NCBI GenBank assembly: GCA_902761975.1
Contig: CACWMG010000003.1
Location: forward strand, 1 to 51,694
Direction: 5' to 3'
From: Candidatus Avelusimicrobium pecoris
GTDB taxonomy: Bacteria; Elusimicrobiota; Elusimicrobia; Elusimicrobiales; Elusimicrobiaceae
DNA length: 51,694 nucleotides
The notes under the pieces are model-generated. The model saw only the letters and a list, made by a program, of their open reading frames with translations. It did no database searches and was not told the origin of the DNA. Of this stretch, positions 26,901-34,730 are shown piece after piece (the first letter of the stretch is position 1; each line of letters starts with the position of its first letter). The translations under genes and the position numbers were made by a program.

Positions 26901-28974
26901 CAACACCTACACGGGCGGTACGCTCATTAACGGAGTGGCCTTAACCGTGGCAGGTCAAAACAACTTGAGTACCGGCGACGTAACGTTTACCAACAATGGT
27001 ACCTTAGCAGTAACAGGGGCCGGTTCGTTGAGCAACGTCTTGAAAGGTCAGGCGGCTACGGATAGAATCACTGTAGACAACGCCAACGCCTTAACCTTGG
27101 CTACTGCCACCGGCGCAGCAGGAGATTTCTATAAAGACGGTGCAGGTACGATGACCTTTGGTATGGCCTCCAACGGCTACACAGGCAATACTCATGTAGC
27201 AGCCGGTACCTTAATCGGTAACACGGGCAATATCAATAACACGGTGTATGGTACAAGCGGTACAACGGTTGAATTTACCGACAATACAGACGCCGAGCTC
27301 AATGGTATTAACACGGCTGGCACGTTCTTAAAGAGCGGTACAGGTGTGTTCAATGTTCAAAACAATAGCTTCTCGGCGGACGTAGCCAACATTGATGCAG
27401 GTACGTTTGCGGTTAACCGCGCTATCACTGCAGATACATTAAACGTCAACAGCGGTGCCACCTTGCGCGGGAACGGTAACATTACCGGTACAGTCCATGT
27501 CAACAGCGGTGCGACGCTCGCTCCCGGTAACAGTATTGATACCTTAACGATTAGCGGGCCTTTAAACCTGGCTTCCGGTAGCACCACTGCTATTGAAATG
27601 AATGAAACCTCTAGCGATAAAATCGTCGTAACAGGTGCAACGAATATTGCCAGCGGTGCTAACCTAACGGTAGCTAATGAGGGTGGCCGCTTCTTTGAAT
27701 GGAATTCGTTTGATATTCTGGAATCGGATGGCGGCGTAAACGGCACATTTAACTATGACGGTACCATTGCCAATTTTGATACCGATCGTATTGATGTGGC
27801 GTTAGAACAGAGTGGTTCTAAAGTAACTTTAACGGCCAAACGTAAAGCTACCAACTATGAGCAAACTCCTACGGTAGCTTTGTCGCGCAACGCCGGCCAA
27901 GCTGCCCATGCTGTAGATGCTGTTTCTACGGGCTTTGGCGGAGACATCGCCAACGCTTTGTTGCAGTTAGAAAAATTGGGCGGTTTGAACCCCGATGGTG
28001 TGACGCTTATTAACCCCAACGCCACATTGTCCTCTGCCTTGCTGGACTTGACCGGTGTGTTATATGCCAACAGCGCGTTAATCCCCTTATTTAACGCCAA
28101 AACATTGCAGGTATATGACCGCATTGCCCAACGCAGCGGAACTGAAAAGAAATGTGTAGATTGTGACAACAACTTGTGGGTACAATACTACAACCAACAC
28201 GATAAAGTATTTTCTAGTAGCAACTCCCCGCGTTTCTACAATAATACGTCTGGCGCGTTAGTGGGTTATGATCGTTCGTTAGGCGACTTCCTGGTCGGTG
28301 CTTATGCCGGCTTTGGCAAGAACGATTTGCGCCAACGCGACGACAGCAAAATGGATGTGGAAGATACCACGTTCGGTTTGTATAGCGGATACACGTTGGG
28401 AGATTGGGCCTTCAGAGGGACCTTGTTTGCCGGTACACAAAACTACCATGGTAAACGTTATATTTCCTTCATGGACCGCAAAGCCGACGCGAAGTACAAT
28501 GGTTCTAACGTCGGGTTGGACTTAGAAGCTTCTTATAACATCCCAGTGTTTAGCTGGATGAACGTGAAACCCTTTGCGGGGTGGTTGAATAGCTATGCAC
28601 ATCAACAGGCATTCACTGAAAAGGATGCTGGTGCGCTTAACTTACATGTCAACAGCCATGACCAATTCAACTCACAGGCCCGCTTGGGTGTTCGGGTAGA
28701 CGGTCAAATTAAGAACAGACTGAGTTGGTATGGGTCTGTGGCTGTCAAGCAGTTCGTCGGCGGTGACTATGCAAAATTGCGCATGGACTTGGGCCTGCCC
28801 AATACCGATATGCACATCATCAGCGCACAACTGGGTAGAACATCCTTTGGCGGTCAAGTGGGTGCGAACTATGCGTTAACGAACAATTGGAGTGTGTTTG
28901 CCAATGTTGAAGGTAATATCAACAATAAAGCAGCCAATTGCTTCGGCAACGTGGGTGTAGCATATACTTGGTAA
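23965..28974 (+). CDS. Giant type V autotransporter, Asn/Thr/Gly-repeat passenger
   Basis: About 1,669 residues. A signal peptide ends at SPAYAQ. Residues about 35-1,380 form a passenger made of dozens of short imperfect repeats such as LTNNGTFESNGKI and VTNSGTFANAA, typical of a right-handed beta-helix. A passenger-associated repeat (GAGTMTFGMASNGYTGNTHV) lies near residue 1,060. After the linker with CVDCDN the last 280 residues are an autotransporter beta-barrel (GALVGYDRSLGDFLVGAYAG ... VGVAYTW) ending in aromatic Trp. It would be exported by Sec and displayed as a surface adhesin or structural fibre. The ATG at 23965 is preferred over 23956 because GGGAG is nine bases before it. A strong terminator follows. 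Confidence 0.92.
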   Translation: MKTTSSLSRLTAYAVIVAMLAGNVSPAYAQTDITINGSGSGSGDVWTSGSANTSYLHAYGGGDSENYTDWVQSPLNDRLWVTGGSLTTSGLYQNGKLYASGGNLNVSSGELHIASGSYINSGANLTLGPGAWLIQTGGEVTLNSGDSINNGYISATSGDLSFTGGTHTIKDGSNIANNFGVSGGTVTFANATSLNSNFSNSAEVAFNAGTLDNNVTGTGNTTFNNTVTNTGSVSQTAVTNNGALTNNGAISANLTNSNTIAGNGSITTKTGGTSSNNGTIAQNSLTNNGTFTSNGKITLTNGLTNNAYATFNNNALLLANVTNKANSTLNSDPDNLGKDVANNGTLNLNADGTLSVNVTGTGDTNISGNLENEGTISQKDVTVAAGKVVTTSASDITATHEINNSGVIDYTGGSTANTINGTGRIVVTGYVTNTGDINQTQVNNSSVFINNGNVTANLVNTGSLEGAGNYTTKTGLSSNSGVIEQANLTNKGTFDNNGHVELTGTLTNDTNAVFNTDASLISAAGGLANAGTVNFMTGTNAVNMTGTGTTNFHNTTGNTASIEQNLVTNDGKLNNTGTITANLTNANEITGTGSIVTKTDGASTNNGTIKQANLTNNGTFESNGKITVTDTLTNNETFNNNAEIAGNVTNASSATFANAADITGNVTNSGTFANAAGITGDVVNNSSATFTNTADITGNVANNGTFTNSGDIVASLGVFNTSTFTNATGATITGPFGNSGTVINDGTITGAITNTGTGIINSVATNLVGTIDNANILNIAGGTVQENITGSTGTMNITADLVNAKNITQATINNSAQLDNTGVITAAINNAGTINSTATNLKGTIDNDGTLNLAGGTVQYDISSTNDTGITNITADLTNGVTIAQATVNNSANLTNNANAAINATTVTNDGTVTNGGTITATDIVNNGTISGKASNLVASNGIANTGTLVFNAAGDPGTSNISGTGDVQVTAATTLSGTNTYTGGTLINGVALTVAGQNNLSTGDVTFTNNGTLAVTGAGSLSNVLKGQAATDRITVDNANALTLATATGAAGDFYKDGAGTMTFGMASNGYTGNTHVAAGTLIGNTGNINNTVYGTSGTTVEFTDNTDAELNGINTAGTFLKSGTGVFNVQNNSFSADVANIDAGTFAVNRAITADTLNVNSGATLRGNGNITGTVHVNSGATLAPGNSIDTLTISGPLNLASGSTTAIEMNETSSDKIVVTGATNIASGANLTVANEGGRFFEWNSFDILESDGGVNGTFNYDGTIANFDTDRIDVALEQSGSKVTLTAKRKATNYEQTPTVALSRNAGQAAHAVDAVSTGFGGDIANALLQLEKLGGLNPDGVTLINPNATLSSALLDLTGVLYANSALIPLFNAKTLQVYDRIAQRSGTEKKCVDCDNNLWVQYYNQHDKVFSSSNSPRFYNNTSGALVGYDRSLGDFLVGAYAGFGKNDLRQRDDSKMDVEDTTFGLYSGYTLGDWAFRGTLFAGTQNYHGKRYISFMDRKADAKYNGSNVGLDLEASYNIPVFSWMNVKPFAGWLNSYAHQQAFTEKDAGALNLHVNSHDQFNSQARLGVRVDGQIKNRLSWYGSVAVKQFVGGDYAKLRMDLGLPNTDMHIISAQLGRTSFGGQVGANYALTNNWSVFANVEGNINNKAANCFGNVGVAYTW

Positions 28975-29011
28975 GGACCGTGTAAGTTCTTAACAGTGTT
29001 AGATTCTGTTT

Positions 29012-29045
29012 AGCGGTGGGGAAAAATATTCCCCACCGCTTTTTA
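29012..29045 (+). terminator. Autotransporter terminator
   Basis: AGCGGTGGGGAA and TTCCCCACCGCT with a five-base loop and a TTTTT tail. Confidence 0.92.
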
Positions 29046-29089
29046 ACTTAATTTTTTGAGTGTTACAAGCGGTAATGTATTTAAGTGTT

Positions 29090-29263
29090 CGCGCGACTTC
29101 CTAGTCAATCCGGTCAGCATAAAAAGAGAATATTTACCGAAAAACTCAAAAATCCGCAAAAATTTGCGTGCTTGAAGTGGTGCGTCAAAAAATCCCCGTC
29201 GGGCAAAATGCCTAACGGGGATATATGCTATAAACTCAAAACTAAAATACGGAGTCGACACGT
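29090..29263. repeat. Left attachment repeat of the integrative element
   Basis: Matches 40983-41153 in order: CTTCCTA, GTCAGCATAAA, an AATCCCCGTCGGGC hairpin (tRNA terminator), GCTATAAACT, ACTAAAATACGGAGTCGAC. The last twelve bases are the 3' end of tRNA-Asp on the minus strand. Beyond 29263 the similarity to the tRNA stops at once. Confidence 0.75.
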
Positions 29264-29325
29264 TCGGTCACAAGTCGCCTTACTGACGTGCGGCGCTCGC
29301 GACCCCGCCTCGCCATCCTCGCCTT

Positions 29326-29500
29326 TCACTTCGTTCAAACTCGGATATGGCTCCGGCTTTCGAATCTCGACGCAATACCAAGCAGTTGGTATTGCTCGAT
29401 ACTCCATAAAAATTAAAACCCCCGTAAAGGGGGTTCAAATTTTTACGGTGGTTGTAGTTTCCCTAGCACTATGCTGATTTTTCAAACAGGCAGTAAACAG
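29326..29500. repeat. Repeat family C with covarying hairpin, copy 2
   Basis: Contains GGCTCCGGCTTTCGAATCTC, the perfect hairpin GCAATACCAA-GCAG-TTGGTATTGC (29372-29395), CTCC, AAAACCCCC/GGGGGTTC and CCTAGCACTATGCTGATTTT. It lies between the left att repeat and the intact Fic gene. The next 200 bases (29500-29700) carry tandem GGCAAAAAATGGCA-like repeats and no gene. Confidence 0.7.
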
Positions 29501-29718
29501 GCAAAAAATGGCAATTTTTCTTTCCAAAGCGGCAATAAAGCGGCAAAAAATGGCAGTTTTTAATAAATTTGAAGCGGCGAGAAATTTTCCCTGTTTAGCA
29601 GGGTAAATACAGAGAAAAAACAATGAATTTCTTTTAAATTTTAAAGGTTTTCTGTGCTAATGCCCAATACAAATCTGTTTAATTCCCTAAAACTCGGAAC
29701 AGGGAACAAGCAGGGAAT

Positions 29719-30768
29719 TTATTTGTTTAATTTGTATTTCCTTGCTTTTTTGGAGGGATCTGCTACCACCACAAACCCCTGTCGTGCCCACTTTTGGAGT
29801 AATTGACGTGCAGTCCTGCCTGCAAAGTGGAATAGTTCTTCCACATCTTTTGACGTTATAAATTCGTTCTTCTCAAAGAGCACAAGTGCTTGTTTTTGGC
29901 GCGCATCTAGCGCGTTAATGGCTTTGCTTTGGTCCTTTTCGGTATTTTGTAACTGTAAATGTTTTTGCACACTTTGGAACGAATAGAGCATACCGGACAC
30001 AAAGAATTCAATCCAACCCGTTATATCGGCCTCGGCCCGGCCCATGTAATAGTTATGAGAGGGCCCCACGGCTAGGGCGTTATAGTAATCTTGTAAACGC
30101 TGATAGTAGTATTCTTCCAAGTTATAAATACCCTTTAAGTCATATCCACCCTGGTGCAAAATAAGCGTAGTCAAAATACGGGCCGTTCTTCCGTTGCCAT
30201 CATAATACGGGTGTATAGTTACAAATTGATAATGGGCAATAGCCGCCACAATGGGGATAGGCAGTGTATGGGTGCTTTCGTTAATCCACTCTATAAGCCC
30301 GGTCATCATGGGGCCTACATCTTTGGCTTCCGGCGGCATATATACAATCGTACCCGTTTTGGCATCTACTACCGAGTTTTGCTCTGTGCGGTACGCAGAA
30401 GGTGTATTCTTGCCAATAATGAGCCCATGTAAAGTTTGGATGTTCGTTTCAGTAACGGTATGCTTTTTAGCCAGTACAGCCACTTCATCTAAGGCCCGAA
30501 AATAGCCTTTGACTTCCTTTTCATCCCGTTCCCGGCCCTGAATGGCTTGCCCTTTTAATACCTCCCGGACTTCCCGCTCTGTTAAGCGGTTGCCCTCAAT
30601 AACCGTGGAATAATGCGTAGTGACGATACGGGATGTTTCCTTAAGCCCGGCTAGTACGCGCGGTGTTAATGGCATATCCTTTACTTGCTCTTTGATTTGG
30701 TCTATTTTATAGAGCTTTTCAAGGATAGACTGCGTGATTTGATAGTTCGGATGAAATGTTATTGGCAT
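29719..30768 (-). CDS. Fic-domain AMPylase with C-terminal winged helix
   Basis: About 349 residues. Fic proteins transfer AMP (or other nucleotides) onto hydroxyl side chains of target proteins. The catalytic loop HPYYDGNGRTARIL is complete, near residue 200. An N-terminal inhibitory helix motif STVIEGN marks it as a class II, self-inhibited enzyme. The C-terminus is a winged helix (SKDVEELFHFAGRTARQLLQKW), suggesting DNA binding or autoregulation. The ATG at 30768 follows ATAGGAG at a suitable distance. No separate antitoxin is adjacent. A truncated copy of its 3' end lies at 23358-23690 outside the element. Confidence 0.9.
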   Translation of the reverse strand: MPITFHPNYQITQSILEKLYKIDQIKEQVKDMPLTPRVLAGLKETSRIVTTHYSTVIEGNRLTEREVREVLKGQAIQGRERDEKEVKGYFRALDEVAVLAKKHTVTETNIQTLHGLIIGKNTPSAYRTEQNSVVDAKTGTIVYMPPEAKDVGPMMTGLIEWINESTHTLPIPIVAAIAHYQFVTIHPYYDGNGRTARILTTLILHQGGYDLKGIYNLEEYYYQRLQDYYNALAVGPSHNYYMGRAEADITGWIEFFVSGMLYSFQSVQKHLQLQNTEKDQSKAINALDARQKQALVLFEKNEFITSKDVEELFHFAGRTARQLLQKWARQGFVVVADPSKKARKYKLNK

Positions 30769-30911
30769 ATATATTGGCACTCCTATATGCCATTATTATG
30801 CCATTAAAAAGGTAGGAGTGTCAAGAAAGTACTTAAAATTTTTGCGACAATACGGTGTCGGTAGGGTTTGCTATTCTATAAAAGTAACAACAATTTTTAT
30901 AGGAGGAGTTT

Positions 30912-31088
30912 ATGGAATACATATTAACATTACTGGTTGCTGTTTTGATTGGACTTATTGGCATGCGCAAATGGCCTAAATGGGGTAATTATTATTGGAG
31001 TATCTTAGGGATTGGGGTAGTTTATCAGGTTGTTTTTGCCCCTTACCGGGTTTTTCGTGCCCTTTATGATTTAGGGAATTTGCTTTAG
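30912..31088 (+). CDS. Small membrane protein, 58 residues
   Basis: A short gene with a very strong ribosome site (AGGAGGAGTTT before ATG) and a plausible TATTCT/TATAAA promoter upstream. The product MEYILTLLVAVLIGLIGMRK has an N-terminal membrane segment, then KWPKWGNYYWS and a second hydrophobic stretch (ILGIGVVYQVVFA). It lies between the divergent Fic gene and the convergent WYL gene, overlapping the latter's 3' end by 18 bases. Function unknown; small two-helix proteins in such places are sometimes toxins or membrane regulators, but nothing here shows it. Confidence 0.65.
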   Translation: MEYILTLLVAVLIGLIGMRKWPKWGNYYWSILGIGVVYQVVFAPYRVFRALYDLGNLL

Positions 31089-31997
31089 ATAGTTTTCAAG
31101 TTGTTTATGCAAGGTTTGGGCTAGTTCGCGGGGGCCGATTATTTGAATATGCGGCAACCACCGCTGTATTTGCGGAAGGACTTGCATGAAATTAGCTGTC
31201 TTGCACAAAATAAGCAACGAACTGTCTTTTAGTTCTTTTTCAATTTTTTGATAGGGGAAAAATTCCACCTCTTTAAAATAGCCGGCGATAGATTTTGCTA
31301 TTTTGAGTTTAATTTCTATATTTTGCTCACTGTCAAACCAAATATTGGGCGATTGGGCCAATTTGTCATCAATAGAAATAGGGGCAAAGGTTTGAGTATG
31401 TGTGCGTACTTGTTCAATACGCCCAAGTGAAAATTTCATAAAGGTACTCCAACTGTTTAGGGTAATTAAGTACCAAAATCCGTCAAACAAGGCTATTTTT
31501 AAGGGGCGTACTTGGCGGCTCCAGGCCCGTTTGGTTTGGGATTTATAATATACATCTATATATTGGTGTTTTAAAATGGCCTGTTCCAATTTTTCCAACA
31601 TGGCGGGCGAAATGCTGTGCCACATGCGCGGCATTTTGATAAAGTAGATATCTTGCGGATTGGGCCGCACAAATTGCTCGCTCAGCCGCTTAAAACTGGC
31701 GTGCCAGTTGGGGCCCAAAGATTCGGCCAATTGCCCGGTAAGGGCTAAGAGTGCTTTATCCCGCGCGGAAAGCGGCATTTTACGTAAAGAAAAACCGTCC
31801 GCAAAGCCGTATCGCCCTGCACTAATTTCCGCTAATGGAAAACCGGCACGTTCTATTTCATGTAAATCACGTTGTAAAGTGCGCGCGGAAAAACCAAGCT
31901 CTTTGGCTTCCTGCGCAAGCGTAATGCGGCCTTTATCAAGCTTGTTCAGCAAATACAAAATACGGGTAAATTTGTGTAGCGTAGCGGCTTTAATCAT
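31071..31997 (-). CDS. WYL-domain transcriptional regulator
   Basis: 308 residues. An N-terminal winged helix (ITLAQEAKELGFSARTLQRD) is followed by a WYL domain: YIDVYYKSQ, RQVRPLKIALFDGFWYLITL, and FSLGRIEQV, then a C-terminal WCX-like part. This architecture matches BrxR/CapW-type ligand-sensing repressors, many of which control phage-defence operons. It is divergent from the six-gene cassette starting at 32338, with palindromic sites between. The ATG lies six bases after TATAAT and lacks a Shine-Dalgarno, so it is probably leaderless. The ligand is unknown. Confidence 0.88.
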   Translation of the reverse strand: MIKAATLHKFTRILYLLNKLDKGRITLAQEAKELGFSARTLQRDLHEIERAGFPLAEISAGRYGFADGFSLRKMPLSARDKALLALTGQLAESLGPNWHASFKRLSEQFVRPNPQDIYFIKMPRMWHSISPAMLEKLEQAILKHQYIDVYYKSQTKRAWSRQVRPLKIALFDGFWYLITLNSWSTFMKFSLGRIEQVRTHTQTFAPISIDDKLAQSPNIWFDSEQNIEIKLKIAKSIAGYFKEVEFFPYQKIEKELKDSSLLILCKTANFMQVLPQIQRWLPHIQIIGPRELAQTLHKQLENYLKQIP

Positions 31998-32003
31998 AAG
32001 TCT

Positions 32004-32009
32004 ATTATA
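32004..32009 (-). promoter_or_regulatory. -10 box of WYL regulator gene, leaderless spacing
   Basis: TATAAT on the minus strand, six bases before the ATG at 31997. Confidence 0.6.
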
Positions 32010-32117
32010 TCCTATTTCCTTTTTTGTGCCAATAATGTTACAATTTGCGTAAGGGAGTTATCCCTTGTGAATTTATGATTTATTTTAGGAAGTTTGGCTA
32101 GGGGCTAAGCAGAGCTG

Positions 32118-32288
32118 ACGGACTTGTCCGTTGGCACTTTGGAATCCTCAAAATAATCGTTCTTGTCCGTTCCTATGGAACGGACAGGCGGCGGTTATGT
32201 GGGTTATTCCAAAGGCTCAAGTAACGCGCCGCTTTTATTTGTCCGTTGGATATAGGATAACAAAGTAGCGCGACAAGTGAGTTGTCGC
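32118..32288. promoter_or_regulatory. Cluster of palindromes, candidate WYL operators
   Basis: Three perfect inverted repeats lie between the divergent WYL gene and the cassette: ACGGACTTGTCCGT (32118-32131), TGTCCGTTCC-TAT-GGAACGGACA (32164-32186) and GCGACAA-GTGAG-TTGTCGC (32270-32288). A further half-site TTGTCCGTTGG lies at about 32239. The first two share the TGTCCGT core. The third is nearest the first cassette gene. Confidence 0.55.
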
Positions 32289-32337
32289 ACAGATTTGATA
32301 AGATATTTGTAAGTTGGAAGTGAAAAAAGGAGATAGT

Positions 32338-33309
32338 ATGTCTGATACTCCAAAAATTGTTACAGAAATAGAGAAATGTAATAATAACCGAGGTATTTTG
32401 CAACAATTATGCAAGGTGTTGATTTTTATTCTTACCTTTTTAATAATCTTTGTAGGTATTGCAAAAGGTGAAAGTATGGAGGAAACAGTTCCTTCGCAGG
32501 AGATTTCTTCTAATATCATTGCCAATACGCAAACCGTGGAGAATATGCCTGTCGTTACTAGTCAAATAGAGCAAAATTTAGAACAAGATTTGCCGGAAAA
32601 AGAAAAACAAGTAAAATCCGGGGCTATAAAAAAACAATCTTTTTTGGAAAAAGGATTATCTCGCATCAAAGCTATCGTGCATAAGTTGGTGCCTTATAAC
32701 AAAAGGACGGTCCCACTGGGCTTTTGGAAAGGCCTTTTTATGATGTGTTGTATAACATTAGTATTGTCTTTTAAAAATTTTGTTACTTTGTTTTTAATTG
32801 CAGTTTTATATTGGATGGGGTTGCTATATTTACCTGAATCCTGTGCTTGGTTTAAATCCTATTCTTGCTTATTTATATTATTTATAATTGCCACTATGGA
32901 AATTATTGCCTCAATAGTGACCTCTTCTATTAAAATTTTCATGAATAGCGTTGCTGAGAGGGATAAAGATTTTAAGTATAGCCAATTATTTCTAAGTTTG
33001 TTGTTTGTTATTCCTATAATGTTCTTTTTAGGTAACAAAATTATGAGTGAAACCTTCTTCCTAATTCGTTGGGGGATATGTATTTGTCTTATATGCTGCG
33101 TAATAAAAATTAGAGAAATTTTGAATTATTGGGCCGTTTTTAAATTGTTTATGGACATAGCCGTTTCCTGGTGGCTTGAGCCTCTTCTTTTATGTATATT
33201 TTTAGTAGCTAGTTGCCTTTGGTTGTCTGTAATTGGTTTTTTTGGATTTCTTGTGATTTTAGTTTCTCCTTTCATAAAGGACGGTTTGAAAGAGATTTTG
33301 AATAATTGA
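32338..33309 (+). CDS. Polytopic membrane protein, first gene of cassette
   Basis: 323 residues, family not recognised. One hydrophobic segment near residues 25-43 (LIFILTFLIIFVGIA) is followed by a 75-residue polar, Glu/Gln-rich linker and then six or seven membrane segments, including GLFMMCCITLVLSF, FVTLFLIAVLYWMGLLYL and LLLCIFLVASCLWL. It is AT-rich compared with chromosomal genes. AAAAAGGAGATAGT before 32338 gives the start; a frame opening at 32314 has no ribosome site. It lies just downstream of the palindromes and 80 bases before the next gene on the same strand. It may be the membrane effector of the cassette, which is inference. Confidence 0.75.
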   Translation: MSDTPKIVTEIEKCNNNRGILQQLCKVLIFILTFLIIFVGIAKGESMEETVPSQEISSNIIANTQTVENMPVVTSQIEQNLEQDLPEKEKQVKSGAIKKQSFLEKGLSRIKAIVHKLVPYNKRTVPLGFWKGLFMMCCITLVLSFKNFVTLFLIAVLYWMGLLYLPESCAWFKSYSCLFILFIIATMEIIASIVTSSIKIFMNSVAERDKDFKYSQLFLSLLFVIPIMFFLGNKIMSETFFLIRWGICICLICCVIKIREILNYWAVFKLFMDIAVSWWLEPLLLCIFLVASCLWLSVIGFFGFLVILVSPFIKDGLKEILNN

Positions 33310-33389
33310 CAAATAAGCGAAACGCTTGCATTAAGTAAACTGTAATTTTGGGAAAGCACAATGGTATGCTAATTCAAGAAGGAGAAGAT

Positions 33390-33623
33390 ATGAGCCAGGT
33401 AATTGCAGTAGGCAAAGAAATGTTGCGTATTAGTCCTAAAAATACTTGCCATATAGAGTATTCTTACAATGGCGGGCGCAGTTGGTTGGTGCGTTATTTA
33501 GGCACAACTGCCGGGCAGTTTAAGGATTTGCAAATTGTGGGTAATGAAATTATTGCCTTAACTAGCAAAGGCACGTTTTATTCCAAGACTCAGGGAAGAA
33601 CGTGGCTGTTTAGGAGTAAATAA
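33390..33623 (+). CDS. 77-residue protein with Asp-box (BNR) motifs
   Basis: MSQVIAVGKEMLRISPKNTC begins the protein, after GAAGGAG. SYNGGRSW fits the Asp-box pattern S/T-x-D/N-x-G-x-x-T/S-W seen in sialidase and YCF48-like beta-propellers, and SKTQGRTW near the C-terminus is a second, degenerate one. Between them are four predicted beta-strands (VRYLG, LQIVG, EIIALTS, GTFYSK). One such unit would not make a propeller, so it may oligomerise or bind a partner. Second gene of the cassette, 19 bases before the GTPase gene. Confidence 0.7.
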   Translation: MSQVIAVGKEMLRISPKNTCHIEYSYNGGRSWLVRYLGTTAGQFKDLQIVGNEIIALTSKGTFYSKTQGRTWLFRSK

Positions 33624-33642
33624 AATAGTAAGGAGAAATTAT

Positions 33643-34287
33643 ATGCCAATACCATTATTAATATGGGGTGTTGCAGGAGTAATCGCAGCGGTAGTTGCAA
33701 TTAAAAAAGGATTTTTTAAGAAGAAGGTTTTTATTTATGGGATGAAAGCTACTGGAAAAACCACGTTTCATAAATATTGTACAACGGGAGAGATCATAAA
33801 AGAATATTTTCAGACAGGCACAGGTGAATTTGATAAAAAAACGATCCTGGATAAAACAAAAACGGGGTGGAAAAAGTGGATTAGCAGAAAATGGACTATT
33901 ATTGACTCGGCTGGGCAAGATTATACAAATAGAGAACTGACTGAAATAAGGGACTACATTGAGGAGGCCGATATCGTATTGTATTTTTTCCGTGCGGATG
34001 AAATTGCCAATTTGACCGATAGAAAAAGAGTATTGAGAACTATCAAAGCCAATATCTTGCAATACAAGCAAGAATTGGGTGATAAGCTAATTTTGGTAGC
34101 CACTCATACAGATCTTATTCCTGGTTTTTCCAGAGATATGGCCTCCAGAGATTGGGAAAAAGAAATAGTTTTAAAAGATATTATTCGTTTATCTAGCAAA
34201 CACCGTATTGAATATGTTTCATTAACCACCGAACAGATTAAAGCAAGTACTAAACATATTTTGGATTTGATAAAGGAGAAAAATTAA
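33643..34287 (+). CDS. Membrane-anchored small GTPase-like protein
   Basis: 214 residues. Residues 4-20 form a membrane anchor (LLIWGVAGVIAAVVAI). The P-loop is YGMKATGKTTF, followed by a Thr-rich switch region (FQTGTGEFDKK), the DxxG motif in IIDSAGQD, and a THTD in VATHTDLIP in place of NKxD. The order matches Ras/Rab-like TRAFAC GTPases; the altered specificity motif leaves the nucleotide uncertain. Its gene ends directly at the next ATG (TAA then ATG), so coupling is tight. Membrane-tethered GTPases occur as signalling switches in some bacterial conflict systems, which is the basis for the defence idea. Confidence 0.8.
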   Translation: MPIPLLIWGVAGVIAAVVAIKKGFFKKKVFIYGMKATGKTTFHKYCTTGEIIKEYFQTGTGEFDKKTILDKTKTGWKKWISRKWTIIDSAGQDYTNRELTEIRDYIEEADIVLYFFRADEIANLTDRKRVLRTIKANILQYKQELGDKLILVATHTDLIPGFSRDMASRDWEKEIVLKDIIRLSSKHRIEYVSLTTEQIKASTKHILDLIKEKN

Positions 34288-34719
34288 ATGAGTGATATTA
34301 TTATCTTTTCCCAATCACTTCAAAATGATGAAAAAGATGATTTGTGGTATAACGGACGTTATTATCAGGGACCTTTTTTAACCATTAGTTGGTCTAAAAT
34401 TTCAGAACCCCTACGCAAAATGCGTTCTCTTCTGAAGAGAAGAATGACCATCAAGCACCAATCTGGCAAGTGTCGTTATTTCGCTTCGGGACGTTTAGGA
34501 TGTTATTTTTGTGTTCCCTGCATAGAAAACGACAAGGACGGACGAACTTCTTTAGTAGAAATTATTTGTCCTAATGAGCAAAAAAAGCAGCTTGAGGGAA
34601 TACTTAATAGTTTTTTGCAAGAGAGCCACCGGCATTTCTCTAAAGAGGTGTGGAATGTGATTAAAAAAGGTTTAAATACTCCTCGTTATGAAAAAGAACT
34701 CAATCATGCTATATTTTAA
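34288..34719 (+). CDS. Cassette protein of unknown function, 143 residues
   Basis: No family recognised. It starts immediately after the GTPase stop codon, with AAAGGAG in the end of that gene as ribosome site. The sequence has a basic central part (KMRSLLKRRMTIKHQSGK), a Cys cluster CYFCVPC that could bind metal, and an acidic-amphipathic C-terminal half (EQKKQLEGILNSFLQESHRH). No signal peptide or membrane segment. The tight coupling suggests that it acts with the GTPase, perhaps as effector, regulator or scaffold. Confidence 0.7.
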   Translation: MSDIIIFSQSLQNDEKDDLWYNGRYYQGPFLTISWSKISEPLRKMRSLLKRRMTIKHQSGKCRYFASGRLGCYFCVPCIENDKDGRTSLVEIICPNEQKKQLEGILNSFLQESHRHFSKEVWNVIKKGLNTPRYEKELNHAIF

Positions 34720-34730
34720 GGAATAAACGT

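Noticed and set aside
24315-26906. Long minus-strand open frames rich in Val/Leu/Pro opposite the autotransporter
   Set aside because: They are by-products of the repetitive Asn/Thr codons on the plus strand; no ribosome sites, and hydrophobic low-complexity translation.
29264-29400. Second tRNA gene suggested by TTCGAATCTCGAC
   Set aside because: Only a T-arm-like piece is present; no anticodon arm or acceptor pairing could be drawn, and the same sequence recurs at 23701.
29085-29477. 130-codon plus-strand open frame
   Set aside because: It runs across the tRNA terminator, att repeat and family C hairpin; no ribosome site; it is repeat sequence.
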